From: Chitinophaga pinensis
Lineage (GTDB): Bacteria > Bacteroidota > Bacteroidia > UKL13-3
Direction: 5' to 3'
Assembly: GCA_945860865.1 (NCBI GenBank)
Contig: CAMARW010000003.1
Location: 185,177 to 249,176 of the forward strand
DNA length: 64,000 bases
In this document: positions 42,453 to 51,926 of the stretch, in pieces
Numbering within the stretch: the stretch's first letter is position 1
Layout: every line of letters starts with the position of its first letter
Notes under the pieces: model-generated
Database searches by the model: none
The model's input: only the letters and a program-made list of their open reading frames with translations
Told to the model about the DNA's origin: nothing
Position numbers and translations under genes: made by a program

Positions 42453-43580
42453 TTACTCAGTTACATTAATTTTTACTGTTAAAGTTACCTCTGGCTGTTT
42501 GGGGTCGTTGGTAATAAGTTTAATCGTTTTAGTATCTGGTCCGGCCATGTTTGCCAGCGAATAAGTTACATCTAATGTGGCTGTTTCACCTTTTGGTATG
42601 GTAGTTTGCGATATAACAGGTGCTAAACAACTGCAAGTTCTAATTACCTTATGGATGATTAGGTCTTGTTTGCCTTTGTTGGTTATAGTAAATTTAGCAA
42701 CAGGCGTGCTAAATAAAGAGTTATTCCCTAAATCAATTTCTGTTTTGTTAAACACCGCTCTAGGTGCTTTTTTCATATCTGATTTACTCAATAAGCCAAA
42801 ATCTTCAATCACGTTTGCACTAACATAAAACACCTTTGTTGGAATAGAATCATCGTTTGTATGAATTTTTATTTCATGCTTTACTGGCCCATATTCTACT
42901 GGCCTATTTGGATAATACTTAACTTTTAATTGCATACCCGTATTCGGTGGCATATTATCATATGGCTTGCTAACCATAATATGGGAGGGTGCATCAATAC
43001 GGTAAATGTAAATCTTTTTGTTACTCATGTTATAAAAACCGATTTCGGCAGAATCAAACCCAGTATTTTTTACAGCCGGAAAATTGAGCATATTGGTTAT
43101 AACTGCTAAATTACCATATTGGTATTTATAGGTATTAGCAAAATTAAACTTTGAAGGATAAACTGTTCCTTTGATGGTTAAGGTCTGACTTTTGGGCGAT
43201 CCATTAGAAACTACTGTTAATACTTTATCTAATTTACCCTGCCTGCCATCTGGATTAAAAATCACGTTAACTATGCCAGTGTCATTTGGCTTAACGTCTT
43301 GGTTTGTCCATGTGGTTTGGGTGCAACCACAAGAAGTAATTACATCACTAATTTTTACAGGCACATATCCTGAGTTAACAAATTTAAAAACATGACTTAC
43401 GCTTCCACCTTTTTCGTTGATACTGCCAAAATCAAAGCTATTGTATAAAAATTGAATTACTCCCTTTTGGGATGTTTGTTCATCGATTTTAGTTGAAACT
43501 ACTTTTTTCTTGTTTTGCGCTATTCCATGAAAGGCAAAAACAAGCACGACTGCTGTAAAAATTGAATACTTTTTTAACAT
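42453..43580 (-). CDS. Exported DUF1573 protein
   Basis: The 375-residue protein has a signal peptide (FTAVVLVFAFHGIAQ). DUF1573 Ig-like domains lie at about 45-140 (FNSFDFGSINEKG-like start, then DVITSCGCTQTTW) and about 275-375 (RTCSCLAPVIS, ETATLDVTYSL). Each carries the hallmark SCGC/CSC motif. A degenerate domain lies between them. DUF1573 proteins are abundant in Bacteroidota envelopes and resemble ASH/MSP-type beta-sandwiches; their role is not known. Confidence 0.88.
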   Translation of the reverse strand: MLKKYSIFTAVVLVFAFHGIAQNKKKVVSTKIDEQTSQKGVIQFLYNSFDFGSINEKGGSVSHVFKFVNSGYVPVKISDVITSCGCTQTTWTNQDVKPNDTGIVNVIFNPDGRQGKLDKVLTVVSNGSPKSQTLTIKGTVYPSKFNFANTYKYQYGNLAVITNMLNFPAVKNTGFDSAEIGFYNMSNKKIYIYRIDAPSHIMVSKPYDNMPPNTGMQLKVKYYPNRPVEYGPVKHEIKIHTNDDSIPTKVFYVSANVIEDFGLLSKSDMKKAPRAVFNKTEIDLGNNSLFSTPVAKFTITNKGKQDLIIHKVIRTCSCLAPVISQTTIPKGETATLDVTYSLANMAGPDTKTIKLITNDPKQPEVTLTVKINVTE

Positions 43581-43607
43581 ATTATCATTCTTTATCTTAT
43601 TGACTAT

Positions 43608-44420
43608 TTAAATAACAAAATCGTTGCATACATTGTTTAGGATAAATGTATCTGCATCTAATCCAACGGGGAAACTTTCTCTATATTTTTCAAGATCTTG
43701 TTTAGAAAGTTTAATCGTTTCGCAAACAGCTTGATCTTTGGCATCAAATATAATTTCTCCCATCGGACTAACAATGCAAGAAGCTCCGCTGTGCGTTGTA
43801 CCTGAACCATCTATTCCAATTCTATTAACGGCTGCTACATACGCTTGATTTTCTATGGCACGTGCTAGGGTGAGCGCTTTCCAATGACCAATTCTCCGTT
43901 CAGGCCAGTTGGCAACTAATAAAATTAAATCATAATTAAATGCATGAGTTCGCCTAAGCCAAACAGGAAAACGCAAATCATAACAAACAAATGGAGCAAT
44001 TTTCCAACCCTTATAAAGTATTAATAACTGCTTAACACCCTTGTTATAATGCAATTGCTCCTCACCCATTCTAAACAAATGCGCTTTATCATAAAATTGC
44101 GTATTAGGTTTCGGCTCGAACCAAAAAAACCTATTATAATACATATCCCCATCTCTAACCATAATACTTCCACAAACGGCTGCGCCGGTTAAGGTGCTCC
44201 ACTCTTGCATTTTTAGTTGCGCTATACCATTTAGTTCTTCCGCAAATAAATGGGGGCGCATGCTAAATCCGGTACTAAACATTTCTGGCAATACAATGAT
44301 ATCTGTTTTACCTGCAAGCCCTGGTATTATGTTGTTTAGGTATTCTAAATTTGCAGCGCAACTCTCCCACACAATGCCATCTTGCAGTATACTTACTCTT
44401 AATTCATTGGTTAACTCCAT
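43608..44420 (-). CDS. Omega-amidase (nitrilase superfamily, YafV/Nit2-like)
   Basis: The 270-residue cytoplasmic enzyme deaminates omega-amides such as alpha-ketoglutaramate (methionine salvage and glutamine transamination waste). The Glu-Lys-Cys triad is visible in IVLPEMFSTGFSM, YDKAHLFRMGEE and APFVCYDLRFPVW, and the YafV-type NWPERRIGHWKALTLARAIE follows. Its ATG overlaps the end of the sirtuin gene by 10 bases, so the two are translationally coupled. A one-mismatch copy of the palindrome (GGCTCGAACC) lies at 44113-44122. Confidence 0.9.
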   Translation of the reverse strand: MELTNELRVSILQDGIVWESCAANLEYLNNIIPGLAGKTDIIVLPEMFSTGFSMRPHLFAEELNGIAQLKMQEWSTLTGAAVCGSIMVRDGDMYYNRFFWFEPKPNTQFYDKAHLFRMGEEQLHYNKGVKQLLILYKGWKIAPFVCYDLRFPVWLRRTHAFNYDLILLVANWPERRIGHWKALTLARAIENQAYVAAVNRIGIDGSGTTHSGASCIVSPMGEIIFDAKDQAVCETIKLSKQDLEKYRESFPVGLDADTFILNNVCNDFVI

Positions 44421-45118
44421 ACTTCAAAATCTTTCAATAATTGGCTTAATTCTTTCATTCCTTCTACCGCATTTTTTTCAATAATTGTTAAGTTAGCTCT
44501 TGCTGTAATTTGCGGATTAGGATCGACCAAAAATAAAGGTTTTTGGGGAGAAAAATAATGCAATAAACCTGCTGCTGGATATACTTGCAATGAAGTTCCA
44601 ATTACCACTAAAATATCTGCCTCACTAACCTGTTTCGCTGCATTATCTATCATTGGAACCGCTTCTCCAAACCATACTATGTGAGGCCTTAACTGGCTAC
44701 CCAAAGCGCATTTGTCACCCATTTTAATAAATGAGTTTGTAAGCTCATAAGTTAAGTTTTCATTGGCAGTACTTCTACTTTTCATTATTTCGCCATGCAA
44801 ATGAAGTATATTTTTACTCCCCGCACGCTCGTGTAAATCGTCAACATTTTGGGTAACAATATGTACTTCAAAATCTAATTCTAGTTTTACAAGTTCAAGA
44901 TGTGCTCCATTAGGTTGAGCATTTATTACCGAAACTCTCCGTTCATTATAAAAATTTTGAACCAAAGAAGGGTTTTTGTTCCAAGCCTCTAGAGTGGCAA
45001 CATCCTCAATTTTATAACCTTCCCACAATCCACCAGCATCTCTAAAGGTGGCAATACCGCTTTCTGCGCTAATACCTGCACCAGTGAGTGCAACTAATTT
45101 AGGTTTTTTTTTGTTCAT
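44411..45118 (-). CDS. cobB: Sirtuin, NAD-dependent protein deacylase, without the zinc cysteine tetrad
   Basis: The 235-residue protein shows the NAD-binding motifs LTGAGISAESGIATFRD, VTQNVDDLHERAG with catalytic HLHGE, and GTSLQVYPAAGLL. FYNERR matches the Tyr-x2-Arg that class III sirtuins use to recognise succinyl or malonyl lysine. Between the catalytic His and LRPHIVWFGE only one Cys is left, so the structural zinc of E. coli CobB is missing; this variant is common in Bacteroidota. It probably acts as a desuccinylase or demalonylase. It is the first gene of a two-gene unit with the omega-amidase. Confidence 0.88.
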   Translation of the reverse strand: MNKKKPKLVALTGAGISAESGIATFRDAGGLWEGYKIEDVATLEAWNKNPSLVQNFYNERRVSVINAQPNGAHLELVKLELDFEVHIVTQNVDDLHERAGSKNILHLHGEIMKSRSTANENLTYELTNSFIKMGDKCALGSQLRPHIVWFGEAVPMIDNAAKQVSEADILVVIGTSLQVYPAAGLLHYFSPQKPLFLVDPNPQITARANLTIIEKNAVEGMKELSQLLKDFEVWS

Positions 45119-45141
45119 AAATTTATATATTTACCTAATTT

Positions 45142-48100
45142 TTGAAAAACAAGCTGCAACATATCACTTTTAACCCAAAATATACGCTTGCTGTGCTATG
45201 CTCAGTAATGTGCATAATTTATGGAAGTTGGGCTAGTGAATTACCTAAAACAGGTATTCAGTTTACAGAAAACAAAGGACAGTGGGAGAACAATATCTTA
45301 TTTAAAGCAGATATTCCTGTGGGTAATTTATTTATTGAAAAGAACGCCCTCACCTATCTATTTATAGACAAAGAGGCAACGCACAGAATGCAACATGCAG
45401 AAAAAGTTCCCTCGGTGGCCTTCCATGCTATCAAAGTAAATTTAATAGGTTCGAACCCAAACCCCGAAATAATAAAAGATTGCCCCAGCACTGCTTACTA
45501 TAATTATTTTGTGGGCTCGCCAGATAAATGGGCTAGTAATGTGTTTGCTTACAAAAAAATTGTCTTGAAAAATATTTATCCATTTACCGATATGGAAATT
45601 ATTTCTGAAGGGGAGAGAATTAAAATCAATTTCATTGTATTACCCGGCGGAAATCCTGAATTAATAAAATTAAAATACGAAGGTGCTAATAAGTTGTTTT
45701 TAAAAGAGAATCAACTGCACATACAAAGTAATTTGGGAGAACTCATTGAAGATGTTCCAATCAGCTTTCAACGCGTTGGCGAGATTCAAGAACAGATTCC
45801 AACAAAGTTTAAATTGGATAAAAATGTGGTCTCATTTGTGCCTAAAAAATACAACCCAAAAGAGGCAATCGTTATAGACCCAGCAGTAATTTTTGGCACT
45901 TATATGGGGAGTTCAGCAGATAATTTTGGATTTGCTGCTAGCTTCGATAGATTTGGCAATGCCTATGGAGCAGGTACTGTATATGCAGCCAATTTCCCTT
46001 CAACAACAGGTGCATTCGACGTAACTTTTAACGGAGGGAATAGCGATAACGGAGAATATGGTAGAGACGGTTTTATAGCCAAGTTTAGCGCTAATGGAGA
46101 AAATTTATTGTTTGCTACTTTTTTTGGAGGCTCTCATAACGAGCAGCCGCATAGTGTTTCTGTGTCTACTGCCCTCAACGGAAACAATGATGTTTTTATC
46201 TATGGCACTACCTATTCGTCTAACTTCCCTGTAATAAATGGTTCATTTGATAATACATACAATGGTGGGGCTGATATATTTGTATTAAAGCTGAACGAGT
46301 TCGGAAACACTTTATTAGCATCAACTTATATTGGAGGCTCTCAAGATGATGGCATAAATGGTGAGCCCAACCAATCATATTTTGGTCAATCTCATTTATT
46401 ACCTTATAATTATGCAGACCAATATAGGGGTGAAATTATATTAGATATTACAGGTAATGTATACCTTTCTACCTGCACAAAATCAAGACAAAATCAGGGT
46501 TTGCCGCTAATAAATGCTTCTCAAGCTATTTTTGGTGGCGGAGTGCAAGATGCCTATTTTATTAAGCTAAATAATTCGTTAAGCACCATTTTGTTTAGTA
46601 CCTATTTGGGTGGACCAGGAGATGAATCTGCCCATTCTGTTTGTATTAATTTATTAAATGAGCCAATAATTGCAGGCGGAACAACGAGCAATAACCTCCA
46701 ATTTGGAACCACAACATTTCCCTATAAAGGTGGCGTAGATGGATTTATTGGCAGATATAGTAGTAGCGGAGTTAAACAGCGCGTTATCTATACTGGCACA
46801 ACCGTTTACGATCAAGTTTTTTTTGTGCAAGTAGATGAAAACAACAACATTTACACTTTGGGTCAAACTGCTGGAAACATGCCTAGAGATATTGGAACTT
46901 ATGGCATTGCCAATGCGAAGCAGTTCTTAGAAAAATACAATAGCACACTAAGCACCAAATTACTTGCCACAACCTTTGGCAAAAATGGAGGCACACAACC
47001 TGGGCTATCTCCCTCTGCATTTTTAGTAGATAATTGTGGTAGAGTATACGTAAGTGGCTGGGGAGGTGGATCTAACCAATCATACAATAACGGTTTAGAT
47101 AATGTTTTTGGCATGCCAACCACAGCAGATGCATTTCAAAAAACCACAGATGGCTCAGATTTCTATCTGATGGTTTTAAGTCCAAATTTTGAAAGCCTAA
47201 AATACGCCAGCTTCTATGGTGGTAGCCTAAGTCAGGAGCATGTTGATGGAGGAACCAGCCATTTTGATAAATCTGGAATCGTTTATCAGGCGGCCTGCGC
47301 CGGTTGTGGGGGCTTAAACGATTTCCCTACAACTGCTACTGCTTACTCTAGAACTAATCCAAGCAAACGTGCCTTTAACATCAATGAAGGCGGTTGTAAT
47401 TTAGGTATGTTTAAATTTGACATGCGCACCTATCTTTTGCCACCAGTGCTGCGTGATACAATTTTAACCGTATATGCAGGATCCCCCATATTATACAGAT
47501 TTACAGCTATAGATGCGGGCGGAGATAAACTTAAATTAACCTATTCTGGTAGTATTTTTAGTTTGCCAAATAACCCAGCCAATATTACAACTATTTCTGA
47601 TTTGCCTGGTGCAATAACAGGTGAATTAAGATGGAATACCCGCTGCGAAAACTATGGAGTAGACACTTTTGTAGTTGAAATCAAAATTGTAGATGATGCT
47701 TGTCCAATTGCCAATGAAATTATTGCCAAAATAAAAATTGTATTATTGTCTGACCCAATACCTCCGCCCTACCCGGAATGTATTAAGATTATTAACGATA
47801 CCACTTTAGAGTTAAAATGGACTAATGGCAACCCTAGTTCTGACTTTTTAAATTATCAAATTTTAAGAAAAGTAGCCAATAATAACATAATTGCGCATGA
47901 TTCTGTTAGCAACCCATTAAGTAGCGTTTATTTTGATACCCGAACCAACAATTTATTAGATACAAATTATTGCTTCCAGCTCATTTCATTAAACTCCTGT
48001 AGAGTTGCTGGAGACACCTCCCGACTTATTTGTAGCCTACCAGATACAAGTTTAATTGGATCTATTTCATTTGATGGGTTAGCAGATGAATTCTTTGTTT

Positions 48101-49506
48101 TAAATCCATTCGACACCTTTTCAGCAAGCTTTTTTATTCAATCAAAGTTGCCGCAAGATTCTGTTTTTATTAAATTAGATGGCGATTTTATCAAAAAAAA
48201 TATTGGAACACTAAGCAGCACCAATGGCGTTGGGCTGGGTTTTGCAGGAATAAAATGGATACCTGGATGCGAATTTATGGGAACAGACACCCTTACTCTA
48301 TTTATAAATGTTCGCGATAACACTTGCCCCAATTTTAAGCAAGGAACCAAACGCGTAAAGTTTTTGGTTGTGCCAGCAGAACCTGCTATTAGTCCAAATG
48401 TTTATTGTCCTAAAAAAATAAATTCAGATTCAATGCTAATCGAATGGGGCAGCTTTAATCCCAGGGCAATTACCAAAGAGTTTATCCTTTTAAGATGGGT
48501 AAATAACGTACCTAAACCCATTCAAACTATTACAGATTTTAATTTAACTCAATCAACTGATATTTTTAGGTTCGAACCAAATAATAAAATTTGCTATTCT
48601 TTTACAAGCAGAGATTTATGCGGTATATATGGTGATACAAGTGCGCTAGCTTGCTTGCAAGGATTGGATAACCCAGCGCCAAATTTGCTTATTTATACTG
48701 CCACGGTTGTAGATGATAAAGAAATTAAATTGGTTTGGGAGCAGGCAGAGACAGATAGTTTTTGGCGTTATCAAATATGGAAAAAAGAAGGCCGATTTAG
48801 CAATAAATTTAAGTTGATTGAAGAGCTAAAAAATGTATCAGATACAGTTTATTCTGATAAAGATGTTTTAGTGGATGATGCGAGTTATTGCTATAAAATT
48901 GTAAATGTTGATTTGTGTGGTAATGAGAGTGTATTAAACAAAGAGGCTTGTTCCATTTTATTAACAGGCACAGCCGAGCCTTTTATTAACAAAGCATATT
49001 GGCTTCCTTACGATTATTGGGAACAAGGAATAAACAGGTATGAGTTGCTAAAAACGGAGCCCTTGATATATAGTGATGAGTTGTTTGCAAGCAAAACTGA
49101 AAAACCATTAACGGCGGTTGATAATCAGTTGAATTATGATAACGGATTATACCAATATAAAGTAGTGGCATATGAAAATATTTTTGGTAACAAACAAACC
49201 AGCACCTCTAATACCATAGATTTAGTTCAATTACCCTTGTTGTATACGCCAAATGCATATACAGAAAATGGAGATGGATTAAATGATAGTTACCAAACTG
49301 TGCCTGTTTTTGTAAAAGATTACCATATTCAAATTTACAATAGATGGGGTGAAAGGATTTTTGAAAGTAGGGATAAAAAAGAAGGATTTAATGGTGAATT
49401 TAAAAGTGTTGAGAGTAAACTAGATGTTTACTTTTACATCATAAATTATGCAGGATGGGATGGTGAAGCTAAAACTAAGAAAGGTAATTTTACCTTATTG
49501 AGATAA
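45142..49506 (+). CDS. Very large secreted protein with T9SS type B (gliding motility-associated C-terminal) sorting domain
   Basis: The 1454-residue protein has an N-terminal signal peptide (YTLAVLCSVMCIIYGSWAS). A DUF7948-like domain follows (GIQFTENKGQWENNILFKAD). From about 250-760 come SBBP-type beta-propeller-like repeats (FGTYMGSSADNFGFA, FATFFGGSHNEQPHS, FSTYLGGPGDESAHS). Next are cadherin- or FN3-like modules with paired cysteines, and a C-terminal type B sorting domain (YTPNAYTENGDGLNDSY, IYNRWGERIFES). It is exported by T9SS and probably surface bound. The start is TTG at 45142, the only start before the signal peptide. It contains two copies of GGTTCGAACC and begins only 23 bases from the divergent sirtuin gene. 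Confidence 0.88.
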   Translation: MKNKLQHITFNPKYTLAVLCSVMCIIYGSWASELPKTGIQFTENKGQWENNILFKADIPVGNLFIEKNALTYLFIDKEATHRMQHAEKVPSVAFHAIKVNLIGSNPNPEIIKDCPSTAYYNYFVGSPDKWASNVFAYKKIVLKNIYPFTDMEIISEGERIKINFIVLPGGNPELIKLKYEGANKLFLKENQLHIQSNLGELIEDVPISFQRVGEIQEQIPTKFKLDKNVVSFVPKKYNPKEAIVIDPAVIFGTYMGSSADNFGFAASFDRFGNAYGAGTVYAANFPSTTGAFDVTFNGGNSDNGEYGRDGFIAKFSANGENLLFATFFGGSHNEQPHSVSVSTALNGNNDVFIYGTTYSSNFPVINGSFDNTYNGGADIFVLKLNEFGNTLLASTYIGGSQDDGINGEPNQSYFGQSHLLPYNYADQYRGEIILDITGNVYLSTCTKSRQNQGLPLINASQAIFGGGVQDAYFIKLNNSLSTILFSTYLGGPGDESAHSVCINLLNEPIIAGGTTSNNLQFGTTTFPYKGGVDGFIGRYSSSGVKQRVIYTGTTVYDQVFFVQVDENNNIYTLGQTAGNMPRDIGTYGIANAKQFLEKYNSTLSTKLLATTFGKNGGTQPGLSPSAFLVDNCGRVYVSGWGGGSNQSYNNGLDNVFGMPTTADAFQKTTDGSDFYLMVLSPNFESLKYASFYGGSLSQEHVDGGTSHFDKSGIVYQAACAGCGGLNDFPTTATAYSRTNPSKRAFNINEGGCNLGMFKFDMRTYLLPPVLRDTILTVYAGSPILYRFTAIDAGGDKLKLTYSGSIFSLPNNPANITTISDLPGAITGELRWNTRCENYGVDTFVVEIKIVDDACPIANEIIAKIKIVLLSDPIPPPYPECIKIINDTTLELKWTNGNPSSDFLNYQILRKVANNNIIAHDSVSNPLSSVYFDTRTNNLLDTNYCFQLISLNSCRVAGDTSRLICSLPDTSLIGSISFDGLADEFFVLNPFDTFSASFFIQSKLPQDSVFIKLDGDFIKKNIGTLSSTNGVGLGFAGIKWIPGCEFMGTDTLTLFINVRDNTCPNFKQGTKRVKFLVVPAEPAISPNVYCPKKINSDSMLIEWGSFNPRAITKEFILLRWVNNVPKPIQTITDFNLTQSTDIFRFEPNNKICYSFTSRDLCGIYGDTSALACLQGLDNPAPNLLIYTATVVDDKEIKLVWEQAETDSFWRYQIWKKEGRFSNKFKLIEELKNVSDTVYSDKDVLVDDASYCYKIVNVDLCGNESVLNKEACSILLTGTAEPFINKAYWLPYDYWEQGINRYELLKTEPLIYSDELFASKTEKPLTAVDNQLNYDNGLYQYKVVAYENIFGNKQTSTSNTIDLVQLPLLYTPNAYTENGDGLNDSYQTVPVFVKDYHIQIYNRWGERIFESRDKKEGFNGEFKSVESKLDVYFYIINYAGWDGEAKTKKGNFTLLR
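45448..45457. repeat. GGTTCGAACC palindrome, copy 4
   Basis: Exact palindrome in the 1454-residue protein gene, read as GGT TCG AAC (Gly-Ser-Asn, codon phase 1). Confidence 0.7.
48569..48578. repeat. GGTTCGAACC palindrome, copy 5
   Basis: Exact palindrome in the same gene 3.1 kb further on, but read as (a)GG TTC GAA CC (Arg-Phe-Glu-Pro, codon phase 2). The same DNA word therefore occurs in two frames of one gene. Confidence 0.7.
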
Positions 49507-50082
49507 TTAGTTTTCCCAGTGAATTGTTTCGATTAAACGAAGCATATCTTCTTTTAAAAATTTTAAAACTGGCGCAATTGAATCTTGGTTTGTTTTAACG
49601 TTAAAATACAACGAACCTCTCAAAAAATGCTGAGTACTATCTGTAACATAAAACTGCGCATTGGTAGCAGTACTTCCGTCTAATTCGTAATAAATTCCCT
49701 GGTAAGTAGGATTTTGGATATAATTCTCTACAATCTGATCTGCACGCATTACATGTTTAAAAACCATCTCACGCGAATCATTGAAGAGTTTAAATAGATC
49801 GCTCCTATTTTTAACTGGGCGGTAGCTTAAGTGCAAAGTTGCTCCAAAAGGTTGGTAGTAAACATTATACCAACACTCTTCTGCAGCTGGATAAGGATCC
49901 GCTTTTATAGTGGAATATTGCGGTATTTCAAAACTATAATTACATTCGTTTAAATAATAACGCTTGTACTCTTTAATTGGGTATTCAATTCTCTGGTATC
50001 CTCTCGGGCGAGGTGTAGTTTGGGTATCTGAATTACAGGCAACAAATAAAATCAATAATAAAATATAGAGCAGTTTTCGCAT
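49507..50082 (-). CDS. gldD: Gliding motility lipoprotein GldD
   Basis: The 191-residue protein has a lipoprotein signal ending at Cys (ILLLILFVAC). The GldD pattern is RPRGYQRIEYPIKEYKRY, then YSFEIPQYS, ECWYNVYYQPFGATLHLSY and TDSTQHFLRGSLYF. GldD is required for gliding and T9SS function in Flavobacterium johnsoniae; its molecular role is not clear. The ATG at 50082 begins 1 base after the gldE stop and at the head of the signal peptide; an upstream start would overlap gldE by 14 bases. Order on the minus strand: mutY, ssb, gldE, gldD. Confidence 0.9.
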   Translation of the reverse strand: MRKLLYILLLILFVACNSDTQTTPRPRGYQRIEYPIKEYKRYYLNECNYSFEIPQYSTIKADPYPAAEECWYNVYYQPFGATLHLSYRPVKNRSDLFKLFNDSREMVFKHVMRADQIVENYIQNPTYQGIYYELDGSTATNAQFYVTDSTQHFLRGSLYFNVKTNQDSIAPVLKFLKEDMLRLIETIHWEN

Positions 50083-50083
50083 A

Positions 50084-51415
50084 TTATTTAGGTTCAAAAC
50101 TAACTTTAACTCGTTTTATTTTTCTTGGATCAACAGATTCTATTTTAAAGCAGTAATTTTTAAACTTTATTTCCTGTCCGAGTTTAGGCAGATAGGAATT
50201 AATTTCTAGCAACATTCCTCCTAGGGTTTCGGCATCATTTCTTACTTCTTCAAAATCGCTTAACGAAATATCCATGTATTTGCACATATCATTGATTAAC
50301 ATTTTTCCTTCAAATACAAAAGTATGGTCGTTTATACGCGTGTAAACATGTTCATCCTCATCAAACTCATCCTGAATTTCGCCAAAAATTTCCTCCATGA
50401 TGTCTTCCATACTAACCAAACCGCTGGTTCCACCAAATTCATCGGCTACAATAGCAAGGTGCATTCGTTTGGTTTGAAACTCCTTCAGCAAATCATCTAT
50501 TTTTTTACTTTCAGGAATAAAATATGCTGGTCTTATAAGTTGTTGCCAATTAAAATGGGTACTAGCATTTATGTGGGGCAGCAAGTCTTTAGTAAACAAG
50601 ATACCTTTAACGTTATCTAAATTATCTTCAAATACAGGCACTCTACTATAACCAGAATCTATGATTAAAAGCATGAGTTCTTCAAAATTCATGCTGGCAT
50701 CAACTCCTACAACATCTGGCCTTTGTCGCATTATCTGCTTTACGTTGGTATTGCCAAAGTTTACTACACTTTTAAGTATATTTTTTTCTTGTTTGGGCGC
50801 ATCTTTTTCAGAGGTAATTTCTATGGCATGGGTAAGTTCGTCTACAGATAAAATATGGCCTTTTTTGGTGATACGTTTATCGATTAAAGAAGTGCTTTTT
50901 TCTAGCACATAAACCAATGGTTGAAAAATTTTGTAAGTATAGAAAAGAGGCACGGCTAAATTTTGGGAGATTTTCACGTTATTTTGAAAAGCATATATTT
51001 TGGGAATAACCTCACCAAAAAGTACGATTAAAAAAGTTACAATTACCACCTCAATTAAAAATCCAATGAAGGGATATTCATGAAAATTAAAGATAATAGC
51101 AAATAGCAAAGTAGATAATAGAACAAAAGCAATGTTTACAAAAGTGTTAGCTATTAAGATAGTTGCTAATAACTTTTTGGGGTAACGCATTAAAAAATGA
51201 ATGGCATTTGCCCTAGAGCTGGGTACTTCTAACAAGACTTCTAGTTGTAACTTATTGAGGGAAAACAATGCATTCTCTGAACTGGAAAATGCTGCTGATA
51301 AAAAAATTAAAACGAGCAAACAAATGAGGTAAAACAGAATACTTACCGTATCGGAAGAACTAATTTCCGGATTAAATAGTTGCCATAATTCTGCACTGGG
51401 AGGAGGTTCGTCCAT
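50084..51415 (-). CDS. gldE: GldE, CNNM/CBS-domain membrane protein
   Basis: The 443-residue protein has three to four N-terminal membrane segments with the CNNM (DUF21) pattern AFSSSENALFSLNKLQLE. A CBS pair follows (about 205-330; VMFGN-type IMRQRPDVVGVDASM, AIVADEFGGTSGLVSMEDIM). A CorC/HlyC C-terminal domain comes last (LGGMLLEINSYLPKLGQEI). The TlyC/CorB family includes Mg2+ transport-linked proteins. GldE is the version linked to gldD and gliding in Bacteroidota, and the adjacent gldD supports this assignment over a general CorC-like protein. Confidence 0.9.
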   Translation of the reverse strand: MDEPPPSAELWQLFNPEISSSDTVSILFYLICLLVLIFLSAAFSSSENALFSLNKLQLEVLLEVPSSRANAIHFLMRYPKKLLATILIANTFVNIAFVLLSTLLFAIIFNFHEYPFIGFLIEVVIVTFLIVLFGEVIPKIYAFQNNVKISQNLAVPLFYTYKIFQPLVYVLEKSTSLIDKRITKKGHILSVDELTHAIEITSEKDAPKQEKNILKSVVNFGNTNVKQIMRQRPDVVGVDASMNFEELMLLIIDSGYSRVPVFEDNLDNVKGILFTKDLLPHINASTHFNWQQLIRPAYFIPESKKIDDLLKEFQTKRMHLAIVADEFGGTSGLVSMEDIMEEIFGEIQDEFDEDEHVYTRINDHTFVFEGKMLINDMCKYMDISLSDFEEVRNDAETLGGMLLEINSYLPKLGQEIKFKNYCFKIESVDPRKIKRVKVSFEPK

Positions 51416-51539
51416 TGTAATATTTTAAAATTTATCAGCAAAAGTAATGAAAACCAACATCAAATTAAATATTACTAGTAGTAATTTGTCCACTTTCATA
51501 TAATTTTGAGTTAATTTAAGTGGACTAAATAATTTAAAT

Positions 51540-51890
51540 TTAATTTTTATGACTTCCAAGAAGTTGCACCTGATAGGCTTTAATTTTCTTTCTAGAGATT
51601 TCTATTCCAGTTTTATCTCTGTAGTTTTCACTTTTAATACTGCCTTCTACAAAAACTTGGGTTCCCTTTCCAAATTTACCCAGCAATATAAATTGGTCAA
51701 TACTTCGGGCTAAATTATCCCAAACTTCGATAATATGCCATTCGGTTTCAGTTCTTTTTTCTCCGTTTTTATCAATAAAATGTTCGTTTGTAGCTATAGA
51801 AAATTGTGCTACTACCCTATTATTTTCGAGGTATTTTACCTTAGGATCTTGGCCTAAATTCCCAATCAGCATAACTTTGTTTAACGACAT
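51540..51890 (-). CDS. ssb: Single-stranded DNA-binding protein
   Basis: The 116-residue OB-fold protein begins MSLNKVMLIGNLGQDPKVKY, with FSIATNEHF, TEWHIIEVW and GTQVFVEGSIKSENYRDKTG. It binds ssDNA in replication and repair. It is short and has no flexible acidic tail (the usual DDDIPF-type end is missing), so it is probably the smaller Bacteroidota SSB that sits between mutY and gldE rather than the main replicative copy, which may lie elsewhere. Confidence 0.93.
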   Translation of the reverse strand: MSLNKVMLIGNLGQDPKVKYLENNRVVAQFSIATNEHFIDKNGEKRTETEWHIIEVWDNLARSIDQFILLGKFGKGTQVFVEGSIKSENYRDKTGIEISRKKIKAYQVQLLGSHKN

Positions 51891-51926
51891 ATTGAAATAA
51901 TTATATGCAAAAATAGCTAAGGGAAG

